From Macrothele yani (Eukaryota > Arthropoda > Arachnida > Araneae > Macrothelidae): a stretch of DNA of 64,000 nucleotides. Of this stretch, positions 63,591 to 64,000 are shown piece after piece. The notes beneath the pieces were generated by a model that had not been told where the DNA came from, did no database searches, and saw only the letters and a list, made by a program, of their open reading frames with translations. How positions within the stretch are numbered: position 1 is the first letter of the stretch; every line of letters begins with the position of its first letter. Both the position numbers and the translations under genes were made by a program. The stretch covers positions 53,679,936 through 53,743,935 of the forward strand of contig CM077016.1 in assembly GCA_039090855.1 (NCBI GenBank), in the 5' to 3' direction.

Positions 63591-64000
63591 TGTTTCTTAA
63601 TAAGGTGTGTTTAACAAATAAAATGTGCATATTTAAAAAGTCCCATCCAAGAAAGAAACCTGTTGTATTTATTTTCTCTAATTCCACAGGGAGAGGGATA
63701 ACTTTCATTGCTTCTGAATAAGGTGTGTTTAACAAATTATATGTGCATAATGAGAAATGTCCCATCTAAGATAAAGAACCTGCTGTATTTGTGTTCTATA
63801 ATTCCACAGAAGAGAGAGAGACCACTTTCATTGTTTCTGTTCTGAATAAGGTGTGTTTAACAAATAAAATGTGCATAATGAGAAAAGACCTGTCCAATAA
63901 AAAAAACCTGTTGTATTTATGTGATACCAGTTTCTTTCGTGCTGATGAAGTATGAAATTAAAAGTTGCTGTCTTTAGCACGATATATTAAAACAATTTAC

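Larger units (their letters stand above)
61900..63930. repeat. Satellite of ~119/~143-bp units with GA tracts
   Basis: About 13 units begin CTGAATAAGGTGTGTTTAAC (61902, 62021, 62164, 62439, 62585, 62728, 62878, 62998, 63133, 63249, 63596, 63714, 63844). Type I has CATATTTAGAAAA and GGGAGAGGGATAAC; type II has CATAATGAGAAAAGTCC and a variable (AG)n. They mostly alternate. Split by a SINE-B and a SINE-A. Confidence 0.92.

Overview
This window is repeat-dense, intron-rich animal DNA, almost certainly from an arthropod. The mix of many Tc1/mariner families, tRNA-derived SINEs and endonuclease-reverse transcriptase LINE debris fits a chelicerate such as a spider best, but that is inference and I hold it loosely. 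Only one stretch looks like a host gene: one exon (35827-36749, + strand) of a TGF-beta family ligand of the BMP3/GDF10 type. Its splice sites are intact; its upstream exons and its last exon were not found here. Nearly everything else is mobile-element sequence, much of it nested.

Names used below. T1-T20 are Tc1/mariner elements or fragments, left to right. SINE-A is a ~230-bp tRNA-derived SINE: GGTGGCGCAGTGGTCTAAG box A, GGTTCGAATCCCGG box B, a body containing CTAAATTAGGGACGGGCGAC, the tail CGTTAAACCTCCAAT, then poly(A). SINE-B is a tRNA-like repeat with a TCCGGA core, preceded by a leader carrying (T)GACGTA/ACGTCAC. SINE-D and SINE-E are single-copy tRNA-derived repeats. R1 is a ~590-bp repeat of unknown class.

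Layout. 1-9.4 kb: R1 split by T1, a LINE split by a 145-bp-unit array, T2 and T3 side by side, then T4 split by a hAT and by SINEs. 9.5-11.7 kb: a minus-strand LINE holding mariner T5, which itself holds a SINE. 11.8-15 kb: SINE-B copies, hAT-like and pogo-like ends, and foldback elements with a tRNA-like sequence in the loop. 15.4-23.8 kb: T6-T9, LINE ends, R1 copies, SINE-D. 25-27 kb: three SINE-B copies. 27.3-35.1 kb: T10, T11, T12 (with T13 inside it) and T14. 35.2-37.8 kb: dimeric SINE-A, the BMP3-like exon, then mariner T15 at the start of the next intron. 38.9-43.1 kb: SINE-A fragments and a degenerate array with CTCF-like motifs. 43.1-46.1 kb: a LINE split by T16. 47.1 kb: two abutting perfect palindromes. 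48-50 kb: SINE-A including a head pentamer. 50.2-51.6 kb: a foldback holding mariner T18. 53.3-55.9 kb: a SINE-A split by a PIF/Harbinger-like element that holds T19 and another SINE. 56.2-61.5 kb: three copies of one repeat, two of them flanking a pogo-like element that holds T20. 61.5-63.9 kb: an inverted tRNA-like pair, then an alternating satellite with GA tracts.

The transposons show no functional cooperation: all coding copies carry stops, frameshifts or insertions. The biological interest is the BMP3-like exon hemmed in by transposons, and several unusual DNA architectures: twin palindromes, tRNA-carrying foldbacks, a SINE head multimer, a tRNA-like family with a covarying palindromic loop, and ~145-bp-period arrays.
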